This document shows positions 1 through 5,708 of a stretch of DNA of 5,708 nt, in pieces. How positions within the stretch are numbered: position 1 is the stretch's first letter; every line of letters starts with the position of its first letter. The stretch lies in NCBI GenBank assembly GCA_900548415.1, contig URKO01000095.1:1-5708 (forward strand), in the 5' to 3' direction. Under the pieces are notes generated by a model. It saw nothing but the letters and a program-made list of their open reading frames with translations. It made no database searches and had not been told where the DNA came from. Origin of the DNA: an uncultured Porphyromonas sp. (GTDB taxonomy: Bacteria; Bacteroidota; Bacteroidia; Bacteroidales; Porphyromonadaceae). The position numbers were made by a program, and so were the translations under genes.

Positions 1-28
1 GTACCTTTGGAGAGCATTCAGTAACCAT

Positions 29-52
29 GGTCGCCCGAGACGACCTTTTTTT
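29..52 (+). terminator. Weak intrinsic-terminator-like hairpin upstream of the DPP5 gene
   Basis: A 5-bp stem GGTCG (29-33) / CGACC (41-45) encloses a 7-nt loop and is followed directly by seven T residues (46-52). The order of stem then T-run fits termination on the plus strand, so it would end a gene entering from the left edge rather than act on DPP5. A stem of only five pairs is marginal; one further C-G pair inside the loop is possible across a mismatch. In one frame a TAA at 22-24 lies just before the hairpin, which would suit the 3' end of an upstream gene, but too little is present to prove coding. Confidence 0.42.
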
Positions 53-73
53 CACTCTATCTCATTCTATCAC

Positions 74-2134
74 ATGACTAGAAGAAACTTGTTTCGTAGC
101 CTCGTGGCTCTCATTTTATCCACATTCGCTCTGCCTATGACTGCACAGCAAGGGACCAAGCAGATGACTCCAGAGATGCTCCTCACGATGCCTCGTGTAG
201 GGAGCTACGCTCTAGCTCCTAATGGTAAGCAGGTCGTATACAACGTGTCCCAACCCTCTATCCAGGACAACAACAGCCGCACCTCTATCTACCTCATCAA
301 TAGCGATGGCTCGGGACGTACCGAGCTGACCGCACCCTCAGCTGGTAGCGAGTACACTCCACGCTGGAGCCGTGACGGCAAGCAGATATACTTCATGCGT
401 GGCACCGACCAGGGCATGCAGCTCTTCGCACGCACCCTCAGTGATGGTATAGAGCGTCAGCTCACCGCTATCGACGGGGGCATCGTCGACTATCTCTTCT
501 CGCCAGATGAGACGACGCTGCTCTACGTGCAGGACATCAAGGCTCGCCCCGTCGTCACCGACGTCTATCCTGACCTAGACAAGGCTGACGCTCGTATCAT
601 AGAGGATCTGATGTACAAGCATTGGGACGAATGGGTCTCGACGATGCCACACCCCTTTATCGCAAAGGTTACGGCACAGCCCATTACCAAGGGACTGGAC
701 CTACTCGAGGGTGAACCGTATGAGGCTCCTATGCGGCCGCACAATGGTATCGAGGATATAGCTTTCAGCCCTGATGGCAACCTCATCGCCTACGCTTGCC
801 GCAAGAAGACAGGCCTGGAGTACAGCCTCTCGACCAATAGTGACATCTACCTATACAACGTAACTACTGGCGAGACGACCAATGTAAGTGAGGGCATCAT
901 GGGTTACGACACGAACCCTGTCTTCAGCCCCGACGGTCGCTCACTCATCTGGATCGGCATGGAGCGCGACGGCTACGAGTCTGACCTACAGGTTATGTAT
1001 CTCTACGACTTGGCAAAGAAGCAGTACCGCCCCCTCACGGCCGACTTTGAGTACAATATCTCCAACCCCACCTGGAGTGCCGACAGCAAGACTATCTACT
1101 TCATCACTTGCCGTGAGGCACTGACACACCTCTACAGCTATCAGCTGTCTAATGGGAAGATCAAGCAGATCACCGACGGACAGTACGACTACACGGGCTT
1201 GGATATGAATGACAAGGGCGTCTGCGTAGCCTCTCGCCAAGCGATGACCTACCCGACGGAGCTCTTCATGGTTAATCTGAAGAACGGCAAGGCTACCGCA
1301 CTCACTCAGGAGGACAAGCCGATCATGAGCCAGCTAGGCGACCTAACTTGCGAAAAGCGCTGGATGCCTACGACCGACGGCGGTAAGATGCTCACGTGGG
1401 TCCTTTACCCACCGCACTTTGACAAGAGCAAGCAGTACCCCTCCATCCTCTATTGTCAGGGTGGTCCGCAAAACACCATCAGCCAGTTCTGGTCTTACCG
1501 CTGGAATCCCCGCATCATGGCGGAGCAAGGCTACATCGTCATCCTCCCCAACCGTCACGGTGTGCCAGGCTTTGGCAAGGCGTGGAACGAGCAGATCAGT
1601 GGTGACTACAGCGGGCAAAACATCCGCGACTACCTCACTGCTGCAGACCTCATGAAGCAAGAGTCCTTCATCGCTCCAGATCGTATGGCTGCTGTGGGTG
1701 CTAGCTACGGTGGTTACTCGGTCTACTACCTAGCAGGTGTACACGAGGGACGCTTCGCAGCCTTCATCGCACACGCTGGTATCTTCAACCTCGAGGCGCA
1801 GTATCTCGAGACTGAGGAGAAGTGGTTTGCTAACTGGGATATGGGTGGTGCTCCTTGGGAAAAGGACAACGCTACGGCTCAGCGCACCTTTGCCAACTCA
1901 CCTCACAAGCTCGCTGACAAGTGGGATACGCCTATCCTGATCATTCACGGTGAGTACGACTTCCGCATCCTTGCTTCGCAGGGTATGATGGCCTTTGACG
2001 CTGCTAAGATGCGTGGTGTACCAACGAAGATGCTACTCTTCCCCGAGGAGACGCACTGGGTCCTCAAGCCACAGAATGCACTCCTATGGCAGCGCACCTT
2101 CTTTGACTGGCTCGATCGTTGGCTCAAGAAGTAA
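74..2134 (+). CDS. dpp5: Dipeptidyl peptidase 5 (S9 family serine exopeptidase, periplasmic)
   Basis: This 686-aa enzyme of the prolyl oligopeptidase (S9) family removes dipeptides from the N-termini of oligopeptides. P. gingivalis DPP5 prefers Ala and hydrophobic residues at P1 and acts in the periplasm beside DPP4, DPP7 and DPP11 to supply dipeptides as nutrients. An N-terminal signal peptide (basic MTRR, hydrophobic core about 6-20) has a likely cleavage site at A24|Q25. Residues about 40-420 form a beta-propeller with TolB/PD40-like repeats at 97-103, 141-147, 230-236, 283-289 and 333-339. The alpha/beta-hydrolase domain follows from about 425. The catalytic triad is visible: S544 in GASYGG, D629 in GEYDF and H661 in EETHW, each two residues beyond the P. 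gingivalis positions I recall (542, 627, 659). QGGPQ at 462-466 is the usual oxyanion-region motif. Length and motifs indicate an intact enzyme. The ATG at 74 fits because the signal peptide begins there; no Shine-Dalgarno sequence or clear promoter is seen upstream. It is probably co-transcribed with the HAD gene 6 nt downstream. Confidence 0.95.
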   Translation: MTRRNLFRSLVALILSTFALPMTAQQGTKQMTPEMLLTMPRVGSYALAPNGKQVVYNVSQPSIQDNNSRTSIYLINSDGSGRTELTAPSAGSEYTPRWSRDGKQIYFMRGTDQGMQLFARTLSDGIERQLTAIDGGIVDYLFSPDETTLLYVQDIKARPVVTDVYPDLDKADARIIEDLMYKHWDEWVSTMPHPFIAKVTAQPITKGLDLLEGEPYEAPMRPHNGIEDIAFSPDGNLIAYACRKKTGLEYSLSTNSDIYLYNVTTGETTNVSEGIMGYDTNPVFSPDGRSLIWIGMERDGYESDLQVMYLYDLAKKQYRPLTADFEYNISNPTWSADSKTIYFITCREALTHLYSYQLSNGKIKQITDGQYDYTGLDMNDKGVCVASRQAMTYPTELFMVNLKNGKATALTQEDKPIMSQLGDLTCEKRWMPTTDGGKMLTWVLYPPHFDKSKQYPSILYCQGGPQNTISQFWSYRWNPRIMAEQGYIVILPNRHGVPGFGKAWNEQISGDYSGQNIRDYLTAADLMKQESFIAPDRMAAVGASYGGYSVYYLAGVHEGRFAAFIAHAGIFNLEAQYLETEEKWFANWDMGGAPWEKDNATAQRTFANSPHKLADKWDTPILIIHGEYDFRILASQGMMAFDAAKMRGVPTKMLLFPEETHWVLKPQNALLWQRTFFDWLDRWLKK

Positions 2135-2140
2135 GAGACC

Positions 2141-2767
2141 GTGATAGATACACTCGTATTTGATTTCGGAGGCGTCTTAGTAGATCTCCAGCCGGAGGTG
2201 TCGCTAAGACGCTTTCGCGAGCTAGGCGTACAGGATATCGACGAGATGCTCAATCCGTACCGACAGCTCGGCGTCTTCCACGACCTCGAGATGGGTCTCG
2301 TGGGGCGTGAGGAGTTTGTCGCACGGCTCAACGAGCATGCTGGCACAGACCTAACTGATGAGCAGGTCAATGAGGCAATCATGCTCTTCCTCAAGGGAGT
2401 GCCTCAGTACAAGTTTGACTACCTAGAGCAGCTCCGTAAGCAGTACAAGATCTATATCTTGTCGAATACCAATCCCTACATTATGGCTTATGCCCACAGT
2501 CCGCACTTCCTCCCCGCCACGGGGCGAACGCTGAGCGACTATGTGGACAAGGTCTATGCCTCCTGCGAGATGCAGACGATGAAGCCAGACCGAGCTATCT
2601 ACGAGCAGATGATAGCAGACAGTGGCATGGTGCCTGAGCGCACGCTCTTCATCGACGACAGCACGGCCAATCTAGAGGCCGCAGCAGCACTGGGCCTGCA
2701 GACACTCCTAGCGGTCAATGGCACCGACTGGCGACCCGACCTAGAGGCTCGTTTGCAACACGACTAG
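2141..2767 (+). CDS. HAD-superfamily phosphatase, subfamily IA variant 3 (YihX / epoxide-hydrolase N-domain-like)
   Basis: This 208-aa cytoplasmic protein has no signal peptide. All four HAD motifs are present: motif I FDFGGVLVD with nucleophile D8; motif II YILSN with S108; motif III K148 in MKPD; motif IV FIDDS with D172 and D173. Residues about 16-90 form the small helical C1 cap of subfamily I. The residue two after the nucleophile, normally an acid/base Asp, is G10 here. Relatives such as E. coli YihX (alpha-D-glucose-1-phosphate phosphatase) carry Asn at this place, and G or N is typical of this branch, so it may still be a phosphatase with altered chemistry. The substrate cannot be read from the sequence. 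The start is GTG at 2141: the nucleophile is residue 8, and the next in-frame ATG would remove motif I. Only six bases (2135-2140) separate it from the DPP5 stop, indicating co-transcription and probably re-initiating translation; no functional link to DPP5 is established. Confidence 0.9.
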   Translation: MIDTLVFDFGGVLVDLQPEVSLRRFRELGVQDIDEMLNPYRQLGVFHDLEMGLVGREEFVARLNEHAGTDLTDEQVNEAIMLFLKGVPQYKFDYLEQLRKQYKIYILSNTNPYIMAYAHSPHFLPATGRTLSDYVDKVYASCEMQTMKPDRAIYEQMIADSGMVPERTLFIDDSTANLEAAAALGLQTLLAVNGTDWRPDLEARLQHD

Positions 2768-2797
2768 ACCTCGCTAGAGGAAACCCTTACAATGCAT

Positions 2798-2823
2798 GAA
2801 GGCTGTGGATATCCACAGCCTTC
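2798..2823. terminator. Perfect 26-bp palindrome between convergent genes, probable bidirectional terminator
   Basis: Bases 2798-2810 and 2811-2823 are exact reverse complements. As RNA this folds into an 11-bp stem with an AUAU loop, and it reads the same on both strands. It lies 30 nt after the HAD stop and 44 nt from the receptor stop, where two converging transcripts would have to end. Neither flank has a strong T-run (GTACTTTATAG on the plus side, ATGCATTGTAAG on the minus side), so termination may be inefficient, or the hairpin may mainly protect 3' ends. A palindromic protein-binding site is a less likely alternative. Confidence 0.7.
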
Positions 2824-2867
2824 GTACTTTATAGAACTCAATTAGGATGAACCGCAGGTCGGCTGAC

Positions 2868-5582
2868 CTAGAGTCGGAAGCGGTAGATGAAGTGCAGCAT
2901 GGCGTAGCGACCGAGGCTGTTGGACCAGGTGTCGCTAATCTCCGTAGCGGTGACCTGACGCGATATGCTCTGTTGCTCGTTGAGTAGATCATACACCTTG
3001 ATGCGTAGGGTCGCTGCTTGATCCTTCAGGAAGGAGTACGAGAGCCCAGCACTCCACAGTACGGAGGCGACATTGTAGGGCTCTTGGTATCCGACCCCTT
3101 GTGTGTAGATTGCCTCGCTCTCCACCTTGAAGCCTAGTGGTAGCGTCACCGATGCATCGCCTCCAGCACTCCAGTCGTAAGTGTGTGGCGAGGTGGCAAT
3201 CTGTATACTTTGGCTGCCGTAGTGGTATCTGACGCCTCCCTTAGCGCGTAGGTAGAGCCAGCTATTTGAGTAGGCTAAGGAGAGTTTGGGCGAGAGCGTC
3301 CATGAGTGCGCTCCATTGATCACACCATTGATGCGCCCTATGCGGTAGTTGTACGCCGAGCCGAGCGTGACCGCTAGCGACAGCGACTTCGTAAAGAGGG
3401 GCGTGGTAAAGGAGCCGTTACTACGTACCATATACTCTCCCCCATCGGCATTGATGTAGGTGATCTGTCGGCGCTGTGTCTTAGCGTCAACCGTCTGGTC
3501 GCTGATCACGGCGTGGTGGGTATAAGCCCCAAAGAAGCGTAGATTGATCGCTTGGCTCGTACTAGGAATGAAAGTGCGAAACATGCCAAACAGCTGATGC
3601 TGGTAGCTGGGGCGTAGGTCTGGATTACCTACGATCGACTCCCGCAGATTGGTCGCATCGGGGAGCGTGTACATCTGCCCTGCAGAAGGCATCTCCGAGC
3701 GTCCCCAATAGCCTAGGCGAAGCATCGTCTGCTTATTAGGCGTGTAGCGAAAGTTGAGTGATGGAGCCCATATCGTCTCACGGCGCACGAGAGGCTTTTG
3801 GCTCGCAAGCTGCGATTGCTTCGTCGTCATCCAGGTAGGGCGGACACGTAACCCTACGGTCAGGTCAATCAGCTTGTTTGCCACTTTGATATCTAGTCCT
3901 CCACTGAGCGAGCTCAGGCGAGTACTCATCTTCGTATCCATCGTGGCATCGGGCTGCGTCCAGGCAACCGTAGCGTCAGGCTGCTTGTAGTCACGCTCAC
4001 TGCTGCGTATGCGGTCGCCCCACTCTAGTTGTGCTTGTAGCGAGAGCAGCTCTGTGAGTGGCTCTACGTAGCCCGTGCGTATGCGGTAGTTGAAGGTCTG
4101 ACTGCGATCCTCCAGGAGTGTCTGCTTTGTCTGATCACCCTCGATGGAGTGAAGCGTCGAGTGGCTCTCTGTGCTAGCGTTGTCGCCGAGGAAGCCTCCG
4201 TTGAGCTGTAGGCTCAGGGTGCGTCCCTCATCGTTGAGCTTATGCCCTAGGAGGAGCATGTTGAAGAGGCGTAACCCACGATGATCTCGAAGATTCTCCT
4301 GACTGCCTCGATGCAACTCGCTATCCTCGCTATCCGAAGTGCGGTAGTTACGCGCCTCCTGATCCATGCCCCAGCTGTAATGTATAGCAGGGCGGTAGAT
4401 CAGCTCCGTACGGTCTGTCGCTTGCCACTTGATATAGGCATCGCCCCCTAGATTGTGCCCTCGGCGGAGTGCCTCGGTCGTCTCATTGGTAAATGTACTG
4501 GGGCTGTCGGGTAAGAGGTTTTCCGTTTCGGTGCGTGCCGAGAGATTGTTTTGAGAGTAACCATAGCGTGCATTCGCATTGATCTCCAGCTGTTCATTAG
4601 GCGTGTAGGTCTCATCAGCAGCGATCTGTGCAGAGGTGGTGATACCTTGTGGTCTGAAGCCACCACCACGTCTACCGCCACCACGTCCCCATCCACCAGA
4701 GCCACGGTCTAGGTCCAGGTCCGAGAGTCCCTGCCCGTTTGTATTATTACTGCCAGCGATGAGTGTCGTCTGGTGCTGCTGGGAGAAGTAGTTGAGCATC
4801 CCGTTGAGCTCATAGCGGTTGTCCAAGCCGTAACCCGCCAGAGCGTGTCCGAAAGTACCCTGTTGCATATCAGGCTTCGTGCGGATATTGAGTACCGTCT
4901 GCTCCTCATCATCGTCAAAGCCCGTGATGCGCGCCTCGTCGCTCTGCTGGTTCAGCACCTCTAGCTGATTGACCACATCGGCAGGTAGATTGCGCATAGC
5001 CACCTTCGTATCTCCGCTAAAGAACTCCTTGCCGTCGAGCATAATCTTCGCCACCTGCTGTCCGCCGATGGTTATTTGCCCATTCTCGTCAATCTCTGCT
5101 CCAGGGAGACGCTTGACTAGATCCTCGAGCATAGCGCCTTGTGGCACCTTGTAGGCATCAGCGTTGAAGGCGATCGTATCACCTCGCACGGTCATGTCGG
5201 TCGCTTTACCCTCTACGACCACCACCTCTAGCAGATGCTCATCCTCCTCGAGCCGTATGACTCCTAGGTCTATCCCAGCCGTGATCGTCAGGTTCTTTTG
5301 GTAGTTTTGATAGCCTATGTAAGAGACCTCTAGAGAGAGTTGCTCCTGAGGCACCTGAGCTATCGCAAAGCGCCCCTTGCTATCGCTCGTACCGCCCGCC
5401 ACGAGCTGCTTGTCGCCAGAGGGCGTGACCCGATAAAATGCCACGTTGGCACCCACCAGAGGAGCCTTGGCGCCGTCCCGTACGGCACCTCGTACGGTCG
5501 TGACCACTTGGGCGGGTAATGTAAGGGATAAAGCGTGAAATATCAGGAGTAGGCAGAGACTCCGTAACGGTATCTGTCGCAT
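2868..5582 (-). CDS. TonB-dependent outer-membrane receptor with N-terminal carboxypeptidase-regulatory-like domain (OMP_b-brl_3-type barrel)
   Basis: This 904-aa outer-membrane receptor probably takes up a ligand using energy from TonB; the ligand is unknown. The chosen start is ATG at 5582-5580. It begins a good signal peptide (MRQIPLRSLC, hydrophobic core about 8-22) with likely cleavage at A24|Q25. A TTG at 5639 would add 19 polar residues ahead of that signal and is disfavoured. Domains in order: carboxypeptidase-D regulatory-like beta-sandwich (about 28-112, with a typical PLVGANV and YIGYQ); a TonB-box-like EVVVVEG (119-125); plug (about 128-235, including GDTIAFNADAYKV, LVKRLPGAEID and the conserved KIMLDGKEFFSGD); a Gly/Arg-rich insertion (293-309); and a long beta-barrel to the C-terminus, which ends in alternating aromatic and polar residues (LHFIYRFRL). 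It is not a clear SusC type: no SusD partner gene is present here and the plug matches the other large Bacteroidota receptor class. The gene appears intact and is convergent with the dpp5-HAD pair. No recognisable Bacteroidota promoter (TTTG / TAnnTTTG) stands out in its leader. Confidence 0.88.
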   Translation of the reverse strand: MRQIPLRSLCLLLIFHALSLTLPAQVVTTVRGAVRDGAKAPLVGANVAFYRVTPSGDKQLVAGGTSDSKGRFAIAQVPQEQLSLEVSYIGYQNYQKNLTITAGIDLGVIRLEEDEHLLEVVVVEGKATDMTVRGDTIAFNADAYKVPQGAMLEDLVKRLPGAEIDENGQITIGGQQVAKIMLDGKEFFSGDTKVAMRNLPADVVNQLEVLNQQSDEARITGFDDDEEQTVLNIRTKPDMQQGTFGHALAGYGLDNRYELNGMLNYFSQQHQTTLIAGSNNTNGQGLSDLDLDRGSGGWGRGGGRRGGGFRPQGITTSAQIAADETYTPNEQLEINANARYGYSQNNLSARTETENLLPDSPSTFTNETTEALRRGHNLGGDAYIKWQATDRTELIYRPAIHYSWGMDQEARNYRTSDSEDSELHRGSQENLRDHRGLRLFNMLLLGHKLNDEGRTLSLQLNGGFLGDNASTESHSTLHSIEGDQTKQTLLEDRSQTFNYRIRTGYVEPLTELLSLQAQLEWGDRIRSSERDYKQPDATVAWTQPDATMDTKMSTRLSSLSGGLDIKVANKLIDLTVGLRVRPTWMTTKQSQLASQKPLVRRETIWAPSLNFRYTPNKQTMLRLGYWGRSEMPSAGQMYTLPDATNLRESIVGNPDLRPSYQHQLFGMFRTFIPSTSQAINLRFFGAYTHHAVISDQTVDAKTQRRQITYINADGGEYMVRSNGSFTTPLFTKSLSLAVTLGSAYNYRIGRINGVINGAHSWTLSPKLSLAYSNSWLYLRAKGGVRYHYGSQSIQIATSPHTYDWSAGGDASVTLPLGFKVESEAIYTQGVGYQEPYNVASVLWSAGLSYSFLKDQAATLRIKVYDLLNEQQSISRQVTATEISDTWSNSLGRYAMLHFIYRFRL

Positions 5583-5625
5583 AGCGTGTCGTGTGTATGT
5601 CCGTATGTCTGTGTGTGTCTCCGTC
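5583..5625 (-). repeat. CA-rich low-complexity leader before the receptor start codon
   Basis: Read on the minus strand, the 43 nt before the ATG are almost all A, C and G, with short (CA)n runs and GACATAC occurring twice at a 9-nt spacing. There is no Shine-Dalgarno sequence. Such a leader should be nearly unstructured, which is compatible with the SD-independent initiation common in Bacteroidota. It may be only an untranslated leader or a slippage-prone tract; no repeat unit is long or regular enough to call phase variation. Confidence 0.45.
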
Positions 5626-5652
5626 TTAGAGGGCCTCAACTGTCGAAAGATT

Positions 5653-5687
5653 AAAAAAAGCCACCCGCTCTGAAGAACGGGTGGCTT
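5653..5687 (-). terminator. Strong intrinsic terminator on the minus strand, upstream of the receptor gene
   Basis: Read on the minus strand, a stem AAGCCACCCG (5687-5678) / CGGGTGGCTT (5667-5658) encloses a 10-nt loop and runs straight into a T-run (5659-5653). The stem is GC-rich with ten pairs if the A-T ends are counted, which is the classic rho-independent form. It probably ends a minus-strand gene entering from beyond the right edge. Since it lies about 70 nt before the receptor ATG and no clear promoter separates them, a leader-attenuator role is possible but unproven. The plus-strand flank (TTGCTTTGTTG) is a much poorer T-run. Confidence 0.8.
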
Positions 5688-5708
5688 GCTTTGTTGTTGC
5701 TGATCCGC

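Noticed and set aside
1343..1660. Antisense open frame of 105 codons within dpp5, and a plus-strand frame overlapping it
   Set aside because: Both lie inside the conserved catalytic domain of DPP5 and have low-complexity translations without motifs.
1945..2394. Antisense open frame of 149 codons spanning the dpp5-HAD junction
   Set aside because: It lies opposite two well-supported genes. Its translation is Ser/Arg-rich with no recognisable domain, as expected for the reverse complement of such coding sequence.
2769..2780. Small inverted repeat CCTC-GCTA-GAGG just after the HAD stop
   Set aside because: Four pairs with no T-run is within chance expectation, and the palindrome at 2798-2823 is a far better terminator.
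2856..2869. Inverted repeat AGGTC-GGCT-GACCT overlapping the receptor stop codon
   Set aside because: The stem has only five pairs and no T-run, so I cannot assign it a role.
4448..4964. Short open frames on both strands inside the receptor gene
   Set aside because: They overlap the plug and first barrel strands of a clearly conserved protein and show no independent start signals or domains.
5640..5655. Possible -7 promoter element (TAATCTTTC, minus strand) next to the terminator T-run
   Set aside because: It is a poor match to TAnnTTTG, and no TTTG lies at the expected distance upstream, where the hairpin stem sits.
5640..5708. Receptor reading frame staying open to the right edge of the window
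   Set aside because: It has no ATG and runs through an obvious intrinsic terminator, so the openness is probably chance in a short stretch.
1..5708. CRISPR arrays, insertion sequences, tRNA or rRNA genes, toxin-antitoxin or defence genes
   Set aside because: No spaced direct repeats, transposase-like proteins, cloverleaf-forming sequence or small paired genes were seen; almost the whole window is accounted for by three ordinary genes.

Overview
The window looks like chromosomal DNA of a Bacteroidota species, most likely a Porphyromonas relative. The strongest reason is the first gene, whose protein matches Porphyromonas gingivalis dipeptidyl peptidase 5 (DPP5) as I remember it, almost residue for residue over long stretches and at nearly the same length. 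Other support comes from an outer-membrane receptor of a class typical of the phylum (carboxypeptidase-regulatory-like domain, plug, barrel), A|Q signal-peptide cleavage sites on both exported proteins, and no Shine-Dalgarno sequences. G+C appears a little above half by eye, higher than I expect for P. gingivalis, so a relative such as the P. asaccharolytica/uenonis group is possible. That placement is inference.

Layout: bases 1-73 hold the edge of an upstream region with a weak terminator-like hairpin. Bases 74-2134 (+) encode an intact periplasmic DPP5. After a 6-nt gap, 2141-2767 (+) encodes a HAD-superfamily phosphatase that starts at GTG, so the two probably form an operon. Bases 2768-2867 separate convergent genes and contain a perfect 26-bp palindrome that is probably a shared terminator. 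Bases 2868-5582 (-) encode a 904-residue TonB-dependent outer-membrane receptor. Its 5' leader is CA-rich and is preceded at 5653-5687 by a strong intrinsic terminator that acts on the minus strand.

How the parts fit: DPP5 releases dipeptides from oligopeptides in the periplasm, a central step in amino-acid acquisition in asaccharolytic Porphyromonas. The receptor probably imports an unidentified ligand across the outer membrane. The HAD protein is a cytoplasmic phosphatase of unknown substrate. The only link between the receptor and the peptidase operon visible here is convergent adjacency.

I looked for an undescribed system and did not find one. There is no CRISPR, mobile element, RNA gene, toxin-antitoxin pair or defence cluster. 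The points worth a second look are small: the receptor's terminator-then-leader arrangement, the intergenic palindrome, and the non-standard first motif of the HAD protein.
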